This document shows positions 50,836 to 59,138 of a stretch of DNA of 64,000 bases, in pieces (the stretch's first letter is position 1; each line of letters opens with the position of its first letter). The position numbers and the translations under genes were made by a program. The stretch is from positions 16,032-80,031 of the forward strand of contig NZ_JASISP010000021.1 in assembly GCF_030063185.1 (NCBI RefSeq), read 5' to 3'. The DNA is from Arthrobacter sp. H35-D1. GTDB lineage: Bacteria; Actinomycetota; Actinomycetes; Actinomycetales; Micrococcaceae. The notes under the pieces are model-generated. The model was not told where the DNA came from. It made no database searches and saw nothing but the letters and a program-made list of their open reading frames with translations.

Positions 50836-51693
50836 ATGACGCCACGCACCACATTGAACCCACACCTTGTCCTTGGCTACCTGAATATTGCACCGGAGGA
50901 CCGGTCCGAGTCCCTGGCCCTGCTTGAGGGCGCCGCCACTCCGGCGGTGGCACAGGTCCTGGAGCATTTATCCGCACGGCTGGGCAGCGCGGATGCTTCC
51001 GTGCCGGAACTGGGCACTGACGAGCTGCCCGTGGGAGAATTCGACTGGATCAGCGCCATGCTGCGTTTTACCCCGGAGCTCCTTGCGTGGCATGCCGGAC
51101 GGAACATTCCCGAGGAAATCTCCCGTGCCACCCTGGCCGATGTTGGCCGCAACATGGCCATCAACCGCCGCGTCCACCACCGTTTCGGCATGGACACCTA
51201 CAAGTGGATGAACCACTTGTTCTCAGGCCGCATTTACCAGCTCGGCCGCTTGCAATACCTGATTCACCAGCCCGTGGCAGCCATTCCGGGAGTCGCCTCG
51301 GAAGAGTGGATCCTGGGCATCCACATCCCCGAGGGCGGCGGACTGGCAACCGGCACGGTTCAAAACAGCCTTTCCCTGGCGGCACCGTTCTTCGCCGAAC
51401 ACTTCCCGGAGCAGCCTGTCGCCACGGCCAACTGCGAGTCCTGGCTGTTGGATCCCTATCTGGCCGAACACCTCGACCCCGCATCCAACATTGCGCAGTT
51501 CGCAGGGCTTTTCACCCCGTACGGCTCCCCTCGCAACGAACCCACGGACGCCATCTACTTCACTTTCCGCACCCGAAGGATGGACAACCTCCACTCCCTG
51601 CCCCGCGCGACGGCGTTGCAGCGAATCGTCTTGGAGCGCATCGATGCCGGAGGTGTTTGGCAGCTGGGCCAAGGCCATCTGACGCTGCGGTAA
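50836..51693 (+). CDS. Acyltransferase-like (DUF5596/GNAT-related) protein
   Basis: A 285-residue protein resembling the acyltransferase-domain/DUF5596 proteins of Arthrobacter-like genomes. It has a helical N-terminal part and a C-terminal part with WILGIHIPEGGGLATGTVQN, where a GNAT-like acyl-CoA loop would lie. Catalytic residues are not evident and the family is uncharacterised. TAAACT (50824-50829) ends 6 nt before the ATG, so it is leaderless. The identification is from pattern memory only. Confidence 0.6.
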   Translation: MTPRTTLNPHLVLGYLNIAPEDRSESLALLEGAATPAVAQVLEHLSARLGSADASVPELGTDELPVGEFDWISAMLRFTPELLAWHAGRNIPEEISRATLADVGRNMAINRRVHHRFGMDTYKWMNHLFSGRIYQLGRLQYLIHQPVAAIPGVASEEWILGIHIPEGGGLATGTVQNSLSLAAPFFAEHFPEQPVATANCESWLLDPYLAEHLDPASNIAQFAGLFTPYGSPRNEPTDAIYFTFRTRRMDNLHSLPRATALQRIVLERIDAGGVWQLGQGHLTLR

Positions 51694-51754
51694 ACTTGAT
51701 GGTTGGTGTCCCGCTCCTACCTGTTCGTTCTTTTCACCGCTAGAAAGTAGTCTT

Positions 51755-53362
51755 GTGTCCTCTCCGGCCCAGTCCCCCGCCCGCGCCACCGAAATCACCG
51801 GTCAAGCGGAACGGCGGCGAACCTTTGCCGTTATATCCCACCCCGATGCGGGCAAGTCAACGCTGACTGAAGCGTTGGCGCTGCATGCCAAGGTGATTGG
51901 CACTGCCGGGGCCACCAACGGCAAGTCAAACCGCAGGGACACGGTTTCGGACTGGCAGCAGATGGAAAAGGACCGCGGCATCTCCATCAGCTCCGCGGCG
52001 CTGCAATTCTCCTACCGCGACACAGTCATCAATCTCTTGGACACACCCGGCCACGCCGACTTCTCCGAAGACACCTACCGTGTGCTGGCGGCCGTTGACT
52101 GCGCCGTCATGCTTGTGGATGCCGGCAAGGGCCTGGAAGCACAGACCATGAAACTCTTTGAGGTTTGTCGTCAGCGCAACCTGCCCATCATCACGGTCAT
52201 CAACAAGTGGGACCGTCCCGGCCTGGATCCGCTGGAGTTGATGGACGAAATCACCGAGCGCACCGGCCTGACTCCCATGCCCTTGACATGGGCCATCGGA
52301 ATTGCCGGGGACTTCCGCGGCGTCTGGGATGTCAGGCGCAACGAGTTTGCAAAATTTGCCCGCAACAGCTCGGGCGCGCAAATCGCCTTGACCGAGTACA
52401 TGACTCCGGAAGCGGCGGCCGAGTCCGAGGGCGACGCCTGGACCGACTCCACTGATGAAGCCAGCCTGGTGGTCGACGTGGATGCCCCCGTTGACTTGGA
52501 AGCGTTCTACGCCGGCAAGGCCACACCCCTGCTGTTCTCCTCCGCCGCACTGAACTTTGGCGTGAAGCAGATCCTGGACACGTTGGTGGACTTCGCCCCT
52601 CCCGCCTCGCCACGCAAGGATGTCACAGGCAACGCACGGGCGGTGGATGCCCCGTTCTCCGGCTTTGTGTTCAAGGTCCAGGCCGGCATGAATCAGGCGC
52701 ACCGCGACCACGTGGCCTTCGTCCGCGTCTGCTCGGGCATGTTTGAACGCGGCATGGTGGTCACCCAGTCCCGCACGGGCAAATCCTTTGCCACCAAGTA
52801 TGCCCAACAGGTCTTTGGCCGCGAACGCGAAGTCATTGACACAGCATTCCCGGGCGACGTCGTGGGCTTGGTGAACGCCTCCAGCCTCCGTGTTGGCGAC
52901 ACCTTGTTCGTAGCAGAAGCCGTGGAATACCCGGCCATCCCGCTCTTTGCCCCGGAACACTTCCAAGTGGCCCGTTCCAAGGACCCCAGCAAATACAAGC
53001 AGTTCCGCCGCGGCATCGAACAGCTCGAGCACGAGGGCGTCATCCAGGTGCTGCGCTCGGACCTGCGCGGAGACCAGGCACCGGTGCTGGCCGCCGTCGG
53101 CCCCATGCAGTTCGAAGTGGTCGAGGACCGCATGCACCACGACTTCAACGCACCCATGCGTCTGGAACGCCTGCCGTACTCCCTCGCCCGATTGACGACG
53201 CCGGAGGCAACCGCCACACTGAGCTCCGTCCATGGCGCCGAGGTGCTTGAGCGCAGCGACGGGGAATTCCTGGCACTCTTCAACGATATTTGGGCCATGC
53301 GCCGGGTCCAGAAAAACAACCCGGACCTGCCGCTGGAGGAGATCGGCACCAAACGCGAATAG
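51755..53362 (+). CDS. prfC: Peptide chain release factor 3
   Basis: A 535-residue GTPase that removes RF1/RF2 from the ribosome after peptide release. G1 is HPDAGKST (29-36), the G3 segment LDTPGHADFSEDTYRVL has Asp96 and the G4 NKWD is at 150-153. The C-terminal domain has the RF3 features YKQFRRGIEQLEHEGVIQVL and VGPMQFEVVEDRM. It starts with GTG at 51755. A weak AAAGTAG precedes it. Isolated from the preceding gene by 61 bases. Confidence 0.96.
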   Translation: MSSPAQSPARATEITGQAERRRTFAVISHPDAGKSTLTEALALHAKVIGTAGATNGKSNRRDTVSDWQQMEKDRGISISSAALQFSYRDTVINLLDTPGHADFSEDTYRVLAAVDCAVMLVDAGKGLEAQTMKLFEVCRQRNLPIITVINKWDRPGLDPLELMDEITERTGLTPMPLTWAIGIAGDFRGVWDVRRNEFAKFARNSSGAQIALTEYMTPEAAAESEGDAWTDSTDEASLVVDVDAPVDLEAFYAGKATPLLFSSAALNFGVKQILDTLVDFAPPASPRKDVTGNARAVDAPFSGFVFKVQAGMNQAHRDHVAFVRVCSGMFERGMVVTQSRTGKSFATKYAQQVFGREREVIDTAFPGDVVGLVNASSLRVGDTLFVAEAVEYPAIPLFAPEHFQVARSKDPSKYKQFRRGIEQLEHEGVIQVLRSDLRGDQAPVLAAVGPMQFEVVEDRMHHDFNAPMRLERLPYSLARLTTPEATATLSSVHGAEVLERSDGEFLALFNDIWAMRRVQKNNPDLPLEEIGTKRE

Positions 53363-53427
53363 CCTCCGAGTTCGCTTTTCGGCTCCGAGTCCTGATGACT
53401 GGAGCCAGTATCTCGTGTTGGAGTCCA

Positions 53428-53466
53428 GGGTCTGAACTTCGGGTCTGGGCTTTGGGTCTGGGCTTC
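53428..53466 (+). repeat. 13-bp tandem repeat x3
   Basis: Three consecutive 13-bp units starting GGGTCTG (GGGTCTGAACTTC, GGGTCTGGGCTTT, GGGTCTGGGCTTC) in the short gap between prfC and the convergent HNH gene. Probably slippage; no function seen. Confidence 0.85.
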
Positions 53467-53474
53467 GAGGCCTT

Positions 53475-54323
53475 CTATTTCAGGTACCCGGAGGCCAGCG
53501 CTGTCTGTTGCGGGCAGTGGCCCAGGACGTTCCTCATTGCCGTCTTCTCCGCCGGGGTCACCCACAACCGGTAGGCGGCCTTGACCGATATTTGCCGAGC
53601 CACATAATGGCAGCGGAACTCCTTTGACGACGGCAGCCAACTTGCCGTGTCGGAAGCGCTCTTTTCCTGGTTGGCGGGGCCGTCCACGGCGAGCAGGTTC
53701 AGCGGATCGTTGGCCAGGCTCTGCCGCTGCATGGCGGTCAGCGCTGCGGCCCCGGTTTGCCAGGCATTGCCCAAGGCCACCACGTGGTCAATTTGGACGG
53801 CCCCGCTGGTTTCCTTTCCTCGTTTGAACGCCACACTGTTCCCTGTGTACGGTTCTGTCAATGTCCCTGCGGCCACCTGGCACAAGGAACCTTCCGTGAA
53901 AGTTGCACTGGCCAGGTCCCGGCGCAGAATGTCATTGCGGGTGTCGCAGCCGTTGGCGTCGGCGTCCAGCCACGCCTCCCCAAAGGCGGTTCGCTTATAG
54001 TCGCTGCGCGGCGTCTTGCCGTTGACTTCCAAGGTTTCCAACACGGCCAGCGCCGTACCGGATCCCACCGCGACAATGGGGCTGCCCAACTCTGGTGGCA
54101 GCGTGTTCATTACGGGCGGAGGACCGGCCTCCGGTTCAAATGGCCATCGTCCGGAACTGTGCAGCCAGCCTGTGAGCAGTACGAGCACCAGTACGAACAA
54201 CACGGGGGCTGCCCGCAGCAGTGCCCGCCCGGGTCGTGGCTGCGGAGCTAGACGCTGCGAGGCTTGACGCTGAGGCCGGGCCTCGCCGCGCCATTGCCGT
54301 TGTGCTGCACTGTGCCGGGCCAT
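53475..54323 (-). CDS. HNH endonuclease-family (DUF1524) membrane-anchored protein
   Basis: A 282-residue protein. Residues 1-35 are basic; a single hydrophobic helix follows (LLRAAPVLFVLVLVLLTGWL); the soluble domain contains SGAVQIDHVVALGNAWQTGA, the DHV core of the HNH/DUF1524 nuclease fold, then LANDPLNLLAV with the conserved Asn and KSASDTASWLP. It is probably exported and membrane-attached. Relatives are secreted nucleases of Actinobacteria. ATG 54323 is preceded by GCGAGGA; the longer open frame to 54482 is rejected. Confidence 0.85.
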   Translation of the reverse strand: MARHSAAQRQWRGEARPQRQASQRLAPQPRPGRALLRAAPVLFVLVLVLLTGWLHSSGRWPFEPEAGPPPVMNTLPPELGSPIVAVGSGTALAVLETLEVNGKTPRSDYKRTAFGEAWLDADANGCDTRNDILRRDLASATFTEGSLCQVAAGTLTEPYTGNSVAFKRGKETSGAVQIDHVVALGNAWQTGAAALTAMQRQSLANDPLNLLAVDGPANQEKSASDTASWLPSSKEFRCHYVARQISVKAAYRLWVTPAEKTAMRNVLGHCPQQTALASGYLK

Positions 54324-54441
54324 GGACGTCCTCGCCCCGGGACGGGCTCGTCCCGGCTGGTACTGCCTGTGTTGATTCCAGTCTAGGCACTTCTCCGGGC
54401 GCCCGTCGGGCGTTGTCCACAAGTCCGGCGGACACCCACGT

Positions 54442-54622
54442 TCATATGGCAGCTCCTGCGGGTGACCGCTCCCCAGCGCCACTCATACTGCAGCTCCTGC
54501 GGGTTACAACTCCCCAACCCGAATCATATGACAGCTCCTGCGGGTTACAACTCCCCAACCCGAATCATATGACAGCTCCTGCGGGTCATCGATCCGAACA
54601 CTCACAGGAGCTGCAGTATGAA
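54442..54622 (+). repeat. 41-bp tandem repeats with inverted end copy
   Basis: Units begin at 54442, 54483, 54524 and (partial) 54565 with consensus TCATATGACAGCTCCTGCGG followed by a 21-base tail; period 41. Units 2 and 3 are almost identical. A reverse-complement copy of the first part of the unit (CAGGAGCTGCAGTATGA) lies at 54605-54621, so the array can fold back on itself. It lies between the HNH gene and the rnpB terminator. No coding or CRISPR character. Confidence 0.95.
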
Positions 54623-54667
54623 TCGACCGCCGGCCTTAGGAAGTCGCAAAGCGGGGTTTTCAGGCAC

Positions 54668-54711
54668 AAGAAAGGCCGCTCCTGCGCGAAATCACGCGGG
54701 AAACGGCCTCT
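54668..54711 (-). terminator. Terminator of rnpB
   Basis: On the minus strand the transcript would fold AGGCCG (54704-54709) with CGGCCT (54673-54678), containing an inner CCGCG/CGCG stem, and run into TTTCTT. It begins a few bases after the 3' end of RNase P RNA. Confidence 0.75.
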
Positions 54712-54712
54712 T

Positions 54713-55103
54713 GTGTTGGATAGGGCAGCCTGTACGCCGGGTTTTGTCGTCCGCCGCAGTTGCCTGCGGCGGAGAGGCAACCATCCATCTACGAACGCCG
54801 TTGCCGACGCCCTCTAGCAGCCTACCCAGACACTCGGGCGAACAGCCCTCAATCATGCCCTGTCTGGCCTTGCTCCGGGTGGGGTTTACCAAGCTTCCCC
54901 AGTCACCTGGGGAACTGGTGGTCTCTTACACCACCGTTTCACCCTTACCTGCGCGGCCTTGCGGCCTGCCGGCGGTCTATTCTCTGTGGCACTTTCCTGC
55001 GAGTTTCCCCGAGTGGGCGTTACCCACCACCCCGTTCTGTGGAGCCCGGACGTTCCTCGAGCCGCTTGCGCGACGCGCGGTTGCCCAGCTGCCCTATCCA
55101 GCA
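54713..55103 (-). ncRNA. rnpB: RNase P RNA (type A)
   Basis: Catalytic RNA that trims tRNA 5' leaders. Helix P1 is exact: GGATAGGGCAGC (plus-strand complement at 55088-55099) pairs with GCTGCCCTATCC (54718-54729). The P4 5' strand is GAGGAACGTCCGGGCTCC. GTAAGGGTGAAACGGTGG, CCCCAGGTGACTGGGG and ACCCCACCCGGAGCAAGG-like elements follow in the right order, and the 3' end has the universal GACGACAAAACCCGG. About 390 nt, a normal length for Actinobacteria. Ends are given to a few bases. A -10 TAGACT lies just upstream and the hairpin terminator follows. Confidence 0.95.
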
Positions 55104-55107
55104 GCTA

Positions 55108-55136
55108 AGTCTACAGGCCGCGGGGACCCCGATCGA
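55108..55136 (-). promoter_or_regulatory. Putative rnpB promoter at repeat edge
   Basis: -10 TAGACT (plus-strand AGTCTA, 55108-55113) ends about 5 bases before the RNA start. The -35 position (55131-55136) reads TCGATC, a weak match, and falls within the first 56-bp repeat. The same spot in each repeat copy reads TAGCGT, also a TANNNT -10 form. Promoter strength is uncertain. Confidence 0.5.
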
Positions 55137-55404
55137 GCGCAGCGAGATTGGGGAGGCCGGAAGACGCTACAGGCCGCGGGGACCCCGATCGAGCGAAGCG
55201 AGATTGGGGAGGCCGGAAGACGCTACAGGCCGCGGGGACCCCGATCGAGCGAAGCGAGATTGGGGAGGCCGGAAGACGCTACAGGCCGCGGGGACCCCGA
55301 TCGAGCGCAGCGAGATTGGGGAGGCCGGAAGACGCTACAGGCCGCGGGGACCCCGATCGAGCGCAGCGAGATTGGGGAGGCCGGAAGACGCTACAGGCCG
55401 CGGG
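55111..55404 (+). repeat. 56-bp tandem repeats x5 plus partial, upstream of rnpB
   Basis: Five complete units start at 55111, 55167, 55223, 55279 and 55335, and a 14-base partial sixth at 55391. Copies are almost identical, with a GAGCGAAGC/GAGCGCAGC variant. Each contains a GACCCCGATC...GATTGGGG hairpin-like element. The array lies between the gap terminator and rnpB, and its first unit overlaps the rnpB -10. No spacers, so not a CRISPR array. Confidence 0.97.
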
Positions 55405-55406
55405 CA

Positions 55407-55463
55407 CAAAAAAGGTGCCTGCCCGGCGTCGGGCATGAATGCTCGACGCCGGGGAGGCACCTT
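55407..55463 (-). terminator. Terminator of gap
   Basis: A long hairpin: AAGGTGCCTGCCCGGCGTCG (from 55412) pairs with the complementary CGACGCC...CACCTT segment (55444-55463) with one mismatch. On the minus strand it is followed by a T-run (plus-strand A-run 55408-55413). Strong rho-independent terminator 13 bases after the gap stop codon. Confidence 0.92.
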
Positions 55464-55475
55464 GATGCTGGCGGG

Positions 55476-56972
55476 TTACGCCAGTGCGGGGCTGGGTTCG
55501 CCGACGCGCACCGGCAGGGCCGGGAACTCTGGCGGGTGAACGCCCGCCATTTCCTCCATGACCCGGACCACCTGGCAGCTGTAGCCGAATTCGTTGTCGT
55601 ACCAGACGTACAGTACGAGGTTCTTGTCGGTGCTGATGGTGGCAAGGCCGTCGACGATCCCGGCACGGCGCGAGCCGACAAAGTCGGTTGACACCACTTC
55701 GGGGGAATCGATGAAGTCGATCTGCTTGCGCAGCTCGGAATTCAAGGACATGTCCCGCAGGTACGTGTTGACTTCGTCCTTCGTGGTGCCGTTCTCCAGT
55801 GTCAGGTTCAGGATCGCCATGGACACGTTGGGCGTGGGTACGCGGATGGAGTTGCCTGTCAGCTTGCCTTCAAGCTCGGGCAGTGCCTTGGCCACGGCCT
55901 TGGCGGCGCCCGTTTCGGTGAGCACCATGTTCAGTGCTGCCGAGCGGCCACGGCGGTCACCCTTATGGAAGTTGTCAGTCAGGTTCTGGTCGTTCGTGAA
56001 CGAGTGGACCGTCTCGACGTGGCCGTGCACAATCCCGTATTTGTCGTTCAGGACCTTCAGCACCGGAGTGATGGCGTTCGTGGTGCAGGAGGCGGCAGTG
56101 ATGATCTTGTCGCTGTCCTTGATGGTTCCGTGGTTGATGCCGTGGACCACGTTCTTCAACGCACCCTTGCCGGGGGCCGTGAGCAGAACCCGCGCCACGC
56201 CCTTGCTCTTCAGGTGCTGTGACAGGCCTTCTTCATCACGCCAGCGGCCGGTGTTGTCCACCACCAGGGCATCGTGGATGCCGTACTGGGTGTAGTCGAT
56301 CGTGGAGGGGTTGTCGGAGTAAATCACCTGAATGGCCGTGCCGTTGGCCTGGATGATGTTGCGCTCTTCGTCAATGGTGATGGTTCCGGTGAAGGGACCG
56401 TGGACGGAGTCGCGGCGCAGCAGGCTGGCGCGCTTGGTCAGATCGAAGTCGCCACCCTTGCGCACCACGATGGCACGCAGGCGCAGGCCCTTGCCGCCGC
56501 CGGAGTGTTCGATGAGGATTCGGGCCAACAGGCGTCCGATCCTGCCGAAGCCATACAGGACCACGTCAGTGCCGGTCGGCGTGTTCTGGCCCTGCTTGTC
56601 AACGACGTCGGCCAGTTCAGTGCGCAGGAATTCCTCGCGGGTGCGTCCGGCGCTTTCTTGGGCGTATTTCAAGTTCAGCTTGGCCAAGTTGATGGAGGCC
56701 GGACCCAAGTTCAGTGTGGTCATTGCCTGCAACAAGGGTAGGGTTTCTTCGGGGCGAAGGAGCACCCCGTCCACGTGGCGGGCGAAGCGGTGGGCCTTGA
56801 GCAAACTAATGGCAGACTGGTTAACCAAGCTGCGTCCGTGCACTGAAAGAATAACGTTGTTTTCACGGTAGAGGCGGCCAATGAGCGGGATCATTGCCTC
56901 CGCCATGGTTTCGCGCTGGATCCATGAGTCCAAGACGTCGTCGCCATTGGATGAAGCGTGGTTGTTGGTCAC
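55476..56972 (-). CDS. gap: Long-form glyceraldehyde-3-phosphate dehydrogenase
   Basis: A 498-residue GAPDH. The NAD(P)-binding fold begins near 145 (VVLYGFGRIGRLLARIL), the catalytic cysteine is Cys296 in AASCTTNAITP, and the end carries WYDNEFGYSCQVVRVM. The 140-residue N-terminal extension and overall length match the GapB type of Corynebacterium, which is NADP-linked and used in gluconeogenesis, rather than the 335-residue glycolytic form. GTG 56972 follows GAGGTATTTGAA. A strong terminator follows. Confidence 0.93.
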   Translation of the reverse strand: MTNNHASSNGDDVLDSWIQRETMAEAMIPLIGRLYRENNVILSVHGRSLVNQSAISLLKAHRFARHVDGVLLRPEETLPLLQAMTTLNLGPASINLAKLNLKYAQESAGRTREEFLRTELADVVDKQGQNTPTGTDVVLYGFGRIGRLLARILIEHSGGGKGLRLRAIVVRKGGDFDLTKRASLLRRDSVHGPFTGTITIDEERNIIQANGTAIQVIYSDNPSTIDYTQYGIHDALVVDNTGRWRDEEGLSQHLKSKGVARVLLTAPGKGALKNVVHGINHGTIKDSDKIITAASCTTNAITPVLKVLNDKYGIVHGHVETVHSFTNDQNLTDNFHKGDRRGRSAALNMVLTETGAAKAVAKALPELEGKLTGNSIRVPTPNVSMAILNLTLENGTTKDEVNTYLRDMSLNSELRKQIDFIDSPEVVSTDFVGSRRAGIVDGLATISTDKNLVLYVWYDNEFGYSCQVVRVMEEMAGVHPPEFPALPVRVGEPSPALA

Positions 56973-57069
56973 TTCAAATACCTCTTCTAGCCTAAAACAC
57001 CCTTGGTTCAAGCCAGCTCCAGTTTGACAGTGAAGCAGGAGTCTCCGCGACTTCAGTGAGCTTCTTCAC

Positions 57070-57081
57070 TAGACCGGTCTA
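57070..57081. promoter_or_regulatory. Perfect 12-bp palindrome TAGACCGGTCTA
   Basis: A perfect palindrome between the divergent gap and yaaA genes, of the short TAGACCGGTCTA type found for TetR-like operators. It is 61 bases before yaaA and 97 before gap. No TetR gene is adjacent, so the regulator would act from elsewhere. Confidence 0.45.
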
Positions 57082-57142
57082 TATGCGGGCGGTCGGGGCC
57101 CTCGGGGACACCAGAGCGCCCGGAAGCCGCTAAGCTCAAACG

Positions 57143-57907
57143 GTGCTGATTTTGTTGCCCCCCTCTGAAGGAAAAACCCCCGCCGAGGCCGGGGCCCCCG
57201 CCGACCTTGCCGACCTGAGCTTTCCGGAACTCACCTCGGCCCGGCAAGACGTGGCCCGCGCGCTGGCTGCCGTGTCCGGACAGGAAGACGCCCTGGCCCA
57301 ATTGGGGGTGGGAGCGTCGCTGCACCGTGAAGTCAGCCGCAACACCCGCCTTGCCAACGAACCCGCGGCACCGGCCCACAGCATCTACACGGGCGTACTT
57401 TTTGACGCTCTGGGCTACCACGGCATGACACCAGGCCAAAGGCTCAAGGCCGACGCCTCCGTCGTGGTGCTCTCGGGGCTGTGGGGCGCCGTGGGCTTCG
57501 CCGACAGGATTCCCGCCTACCGCCTCTCGATGTCGGTGGGCTTGCCGGGGTTGGGCAAGCTGGCCAGCTTTTGGAAACCGCAGCTCGCCGCCGCACTGGC
57601 AGTGCACACGGAGGGCCAACTGCTGGTGGATTGCCGCTCCAGCACCTATGCCGCGGCCTGGGTGCCGGATCCCGAACGCACCGTGGCCGTCAACGTTTTC
57701 ACCGAGCGCGACGGCGTCCGCAAAGTGGTCTCGCACTTCGCCAAGCACACCCGCGGAGAGCTGGCCGGGCACCTGCTGACCCGCCGCGGCAAGGCCCCCG
57801 AAACCCCGGAGCAGCTGCGCCGGGTTGCTGCAGAAAAATGGACCGTGGAACTAGTTCCCGGCACGGCGCGAAAAGCCCATGCGCTGAACATCATCCTGAC
57901 CGACTAG
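57143..57907 (+). CDS. yaaA: YaaA-family peroxide-stress protein
   Basis: A 254-residue YaaA/DUF328 protein. The start MLILLPPSEGKTPAEAG is diagnostic, followed by VSRNTRLANEPAAPAHSIYT, GVLFDALGYHGM and the DCRSSTYAAAW and VVSHFAKHTRGELAGHL segments. In E. coli YaaA limits iron and protects DNA during peroxide stress. It starts with GTG 57143; TAAGCT (57131-57136) ends 6 nt before it, so the mRNA is leaderless. Confidence 0.93.
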   Translation: MLILLPPSEGKTPAEAGAPADLADLSFPELTSARQDVARALAAVSGQEDALAQLGVGASLHREVSRNTRLANEPAAPAHSIYTGVLFDALGYHGMTPGQRLKADASVVVLSGLWGAVGFADRIPAYRLSMSVGLPGLGKLASFWKPQLAAALAVHTEGQLLVDCRSSTYAAAWVPDPERTVAVNVFTERDGVRKVVSHFAKHTRGELAGHLLTRRGKAPETPEQLRRVAAEKWTVELVPGTARKAHALNIILTD

Positions 57908-57953
57908 ACCAGGCAAAGGCACTCCCTCGCAGCCGGGCGCTTCCCGCGGGGCC

Positions 57954-58403
57954 TCACTCCACGTCGGCCACGAGCTCCACTTCGAAGCCATCGGCATTCT
58001 CCAAATACGCGGCATGGTGCCCCGGACCGCCGGCAAAGGGGTGCTTGTCCCCGAACATCAGCATCCAGCCGTGGTCCAGTGCTGCTGCGGTGATTGCTTC
58101 CACGTTCGACGGCGTGCCGGCCTGAAACGCCAGATGGTTCAGTCCAGCATTCCGCCGCGTGTGCGGGCCGGCAACATCCGGCCCGGCTTCAAGGACGAGG
58201 TACTCCCCCGCACCCTGCCAACTGCCTCCGTGGTCCCACTCCCCTGCAACCCGGTAGCCGAGCTCCTCAAACAGCCAGCCCAAGGATGCCTTGGCCGCAA
58301 CGTAGTCCGGAACCCATATCTCAAGGTGGTGGAGTCGGCCGGATGGCGTCCGGATCAGTTCCAGTCCTCGGAACGGACAAGAATGGCACCGGAATCGGGG
58401 CAA
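57954..58403 (-). CDS. VOC-family protein
   Basis: A VOC protein of about 130-149 residues: SGRLHHLEIWVPDYVAAKAS is the first strand-helix unit, with NAGLNHLAFQAG and HAAYLENADGFEVELVADVE closing the second. His and Glu residues of a metal site are present. The start is uncertain: the open frame begins with TTG 58403, which overlaps the DUF164 gene by 49 bases, while the VOC fold itself begins near 58350. Translation coupled to the upstream gene is likely. Confidence 0.8.
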   Translation of the reverse strand: MPRFRCHSCPFRGLELIRTPSGRLHHLEIWVPDYVAAKASLGWLFEELGYRVAGEWDHGGSWQGAGEYLVLEAGPDVAGPHTRRNAGLNHLAFQAGTPSNVEAITAAALDHGWMLMFGDKHPFAGGPGHHAAYLENADGFEVELVADVE

Positions 58404-59092
58404 TAGACGATCGTGTCCGGACTTGCCTTCTTGATGTCCACGAGGTCGCCGGCGCTCAGCTGCATGCCGGACCCTTCGGATTTTCCGTGGAAGAGGCGGG
58501 CCGCTCCGACACCGTATTTAGCCAAGGCGCGGTCGTACAGGGCGAGCAACTCAGGGGCGAAAGTTGCGGACAGTGCGGCACGCTCGGCCAAAGTGGCGTC
58601 GCGCTCCATCTTGAGGGCACCCAATTTGCTGCGGACCTCGTCAAGGACCTCGTCAAGGACTGACTGCATCTGCGCCACAAGGTCGCGTTGGGCGGACTGC
58701 CTGGCCGTGGATTCCTCAAAGGCCTCCATGTTTTCAAGCTGGGTGTCTTCAAGGTCGGCGCGTCGTTTCGACAGCGACTCAATCTCGCTTTGCAGCGCCA
58801 TCAGGTCCTTGGACAGGCCCACGCCGCTGTTCAGCTTGGCCTCGTCGCGCTCAACGCGGGCAACCACCGCAGACACATCGTCCTCGGCTTTGGTCAACGC
58901 ACGATGGGAATCGCTGACGGCAGTGTCAAGGACCACAAGATCGCTTTTGGCAACTGTGACCCCCGCATGCAGGTCCGGGAGCCGTGGATCTTCCTTCAGC
59001 TCCTTGGCTTGCACGGACAAGCCGCGCAATTTGCCGTCCAGTGCCTGTACCTCCAACAAACGCAGTTGCTCTCCTGGGGCTGCCTTGGCCAT
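58355..59092 (-). CDS. DUF164 coiled-coil protein with degenerate zinc ribbon
   Basis: A 245-residue DUF164-family protein: a long coiled coil (about 15-180) and a C-terminal zinc-ribbon fold. Homologues have four Cys in two CxxC pairs around the LSAGDL...IVYCP segment; here the first pair reads SEGSG and the second CPDSG, so only one Cys remains. The fold may be retained without zinc. GGAGGA precedes the ATG. It is downstream of the Nif3-like gene in the same direction, 46 bases away, and probably co-transcribed. Confidence 0.85.
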   Translation of the reverse strand: MAKAAPGEQLRLLEVQALDGKLRGLSVQAKELKEDPRLPDLHAGVTVAKSDLVVLDTAVSDSHRALTKAEDDVSAVVARVERDEAKLNSGVGLSKDLMALQSEIESLSKRRADLEDTQLENMEAFEESTARQSAQRDLVAQMQSVLDEVLDEVRSKLGALKMERDATLAERAALSATFAPELLALYDRALAKYGVGAARLFHGKSEGSGMQLSAGDLVDIKKASPDTIVYCPDSGAILVRSEDWN

Positions 59093-59138
59093 GTAAATCC
59101 TCCTGCTGCATCAAAAAATGGTTGGTCCTCAGGCAAGC

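Noticed and set aside
54442..54622. Possible CRISPR array
   Set aside because: The 41-bp units are wholly repeated, with no unique spacers, and end in an inverted copy.
55111..55404. Possible CRISPR array
   Set aside because: Units are directly adjacent, near-identical over all 56 bases and have no variable spacers; no cas genes are in the window.
54760..55539. Plus-strand open frames of 259-357 codons
   Set aside because: They run through RNase P RNA and the 56-bp repeats; the repetitive Arg/Gly/Pro protein is a product of the repeats.
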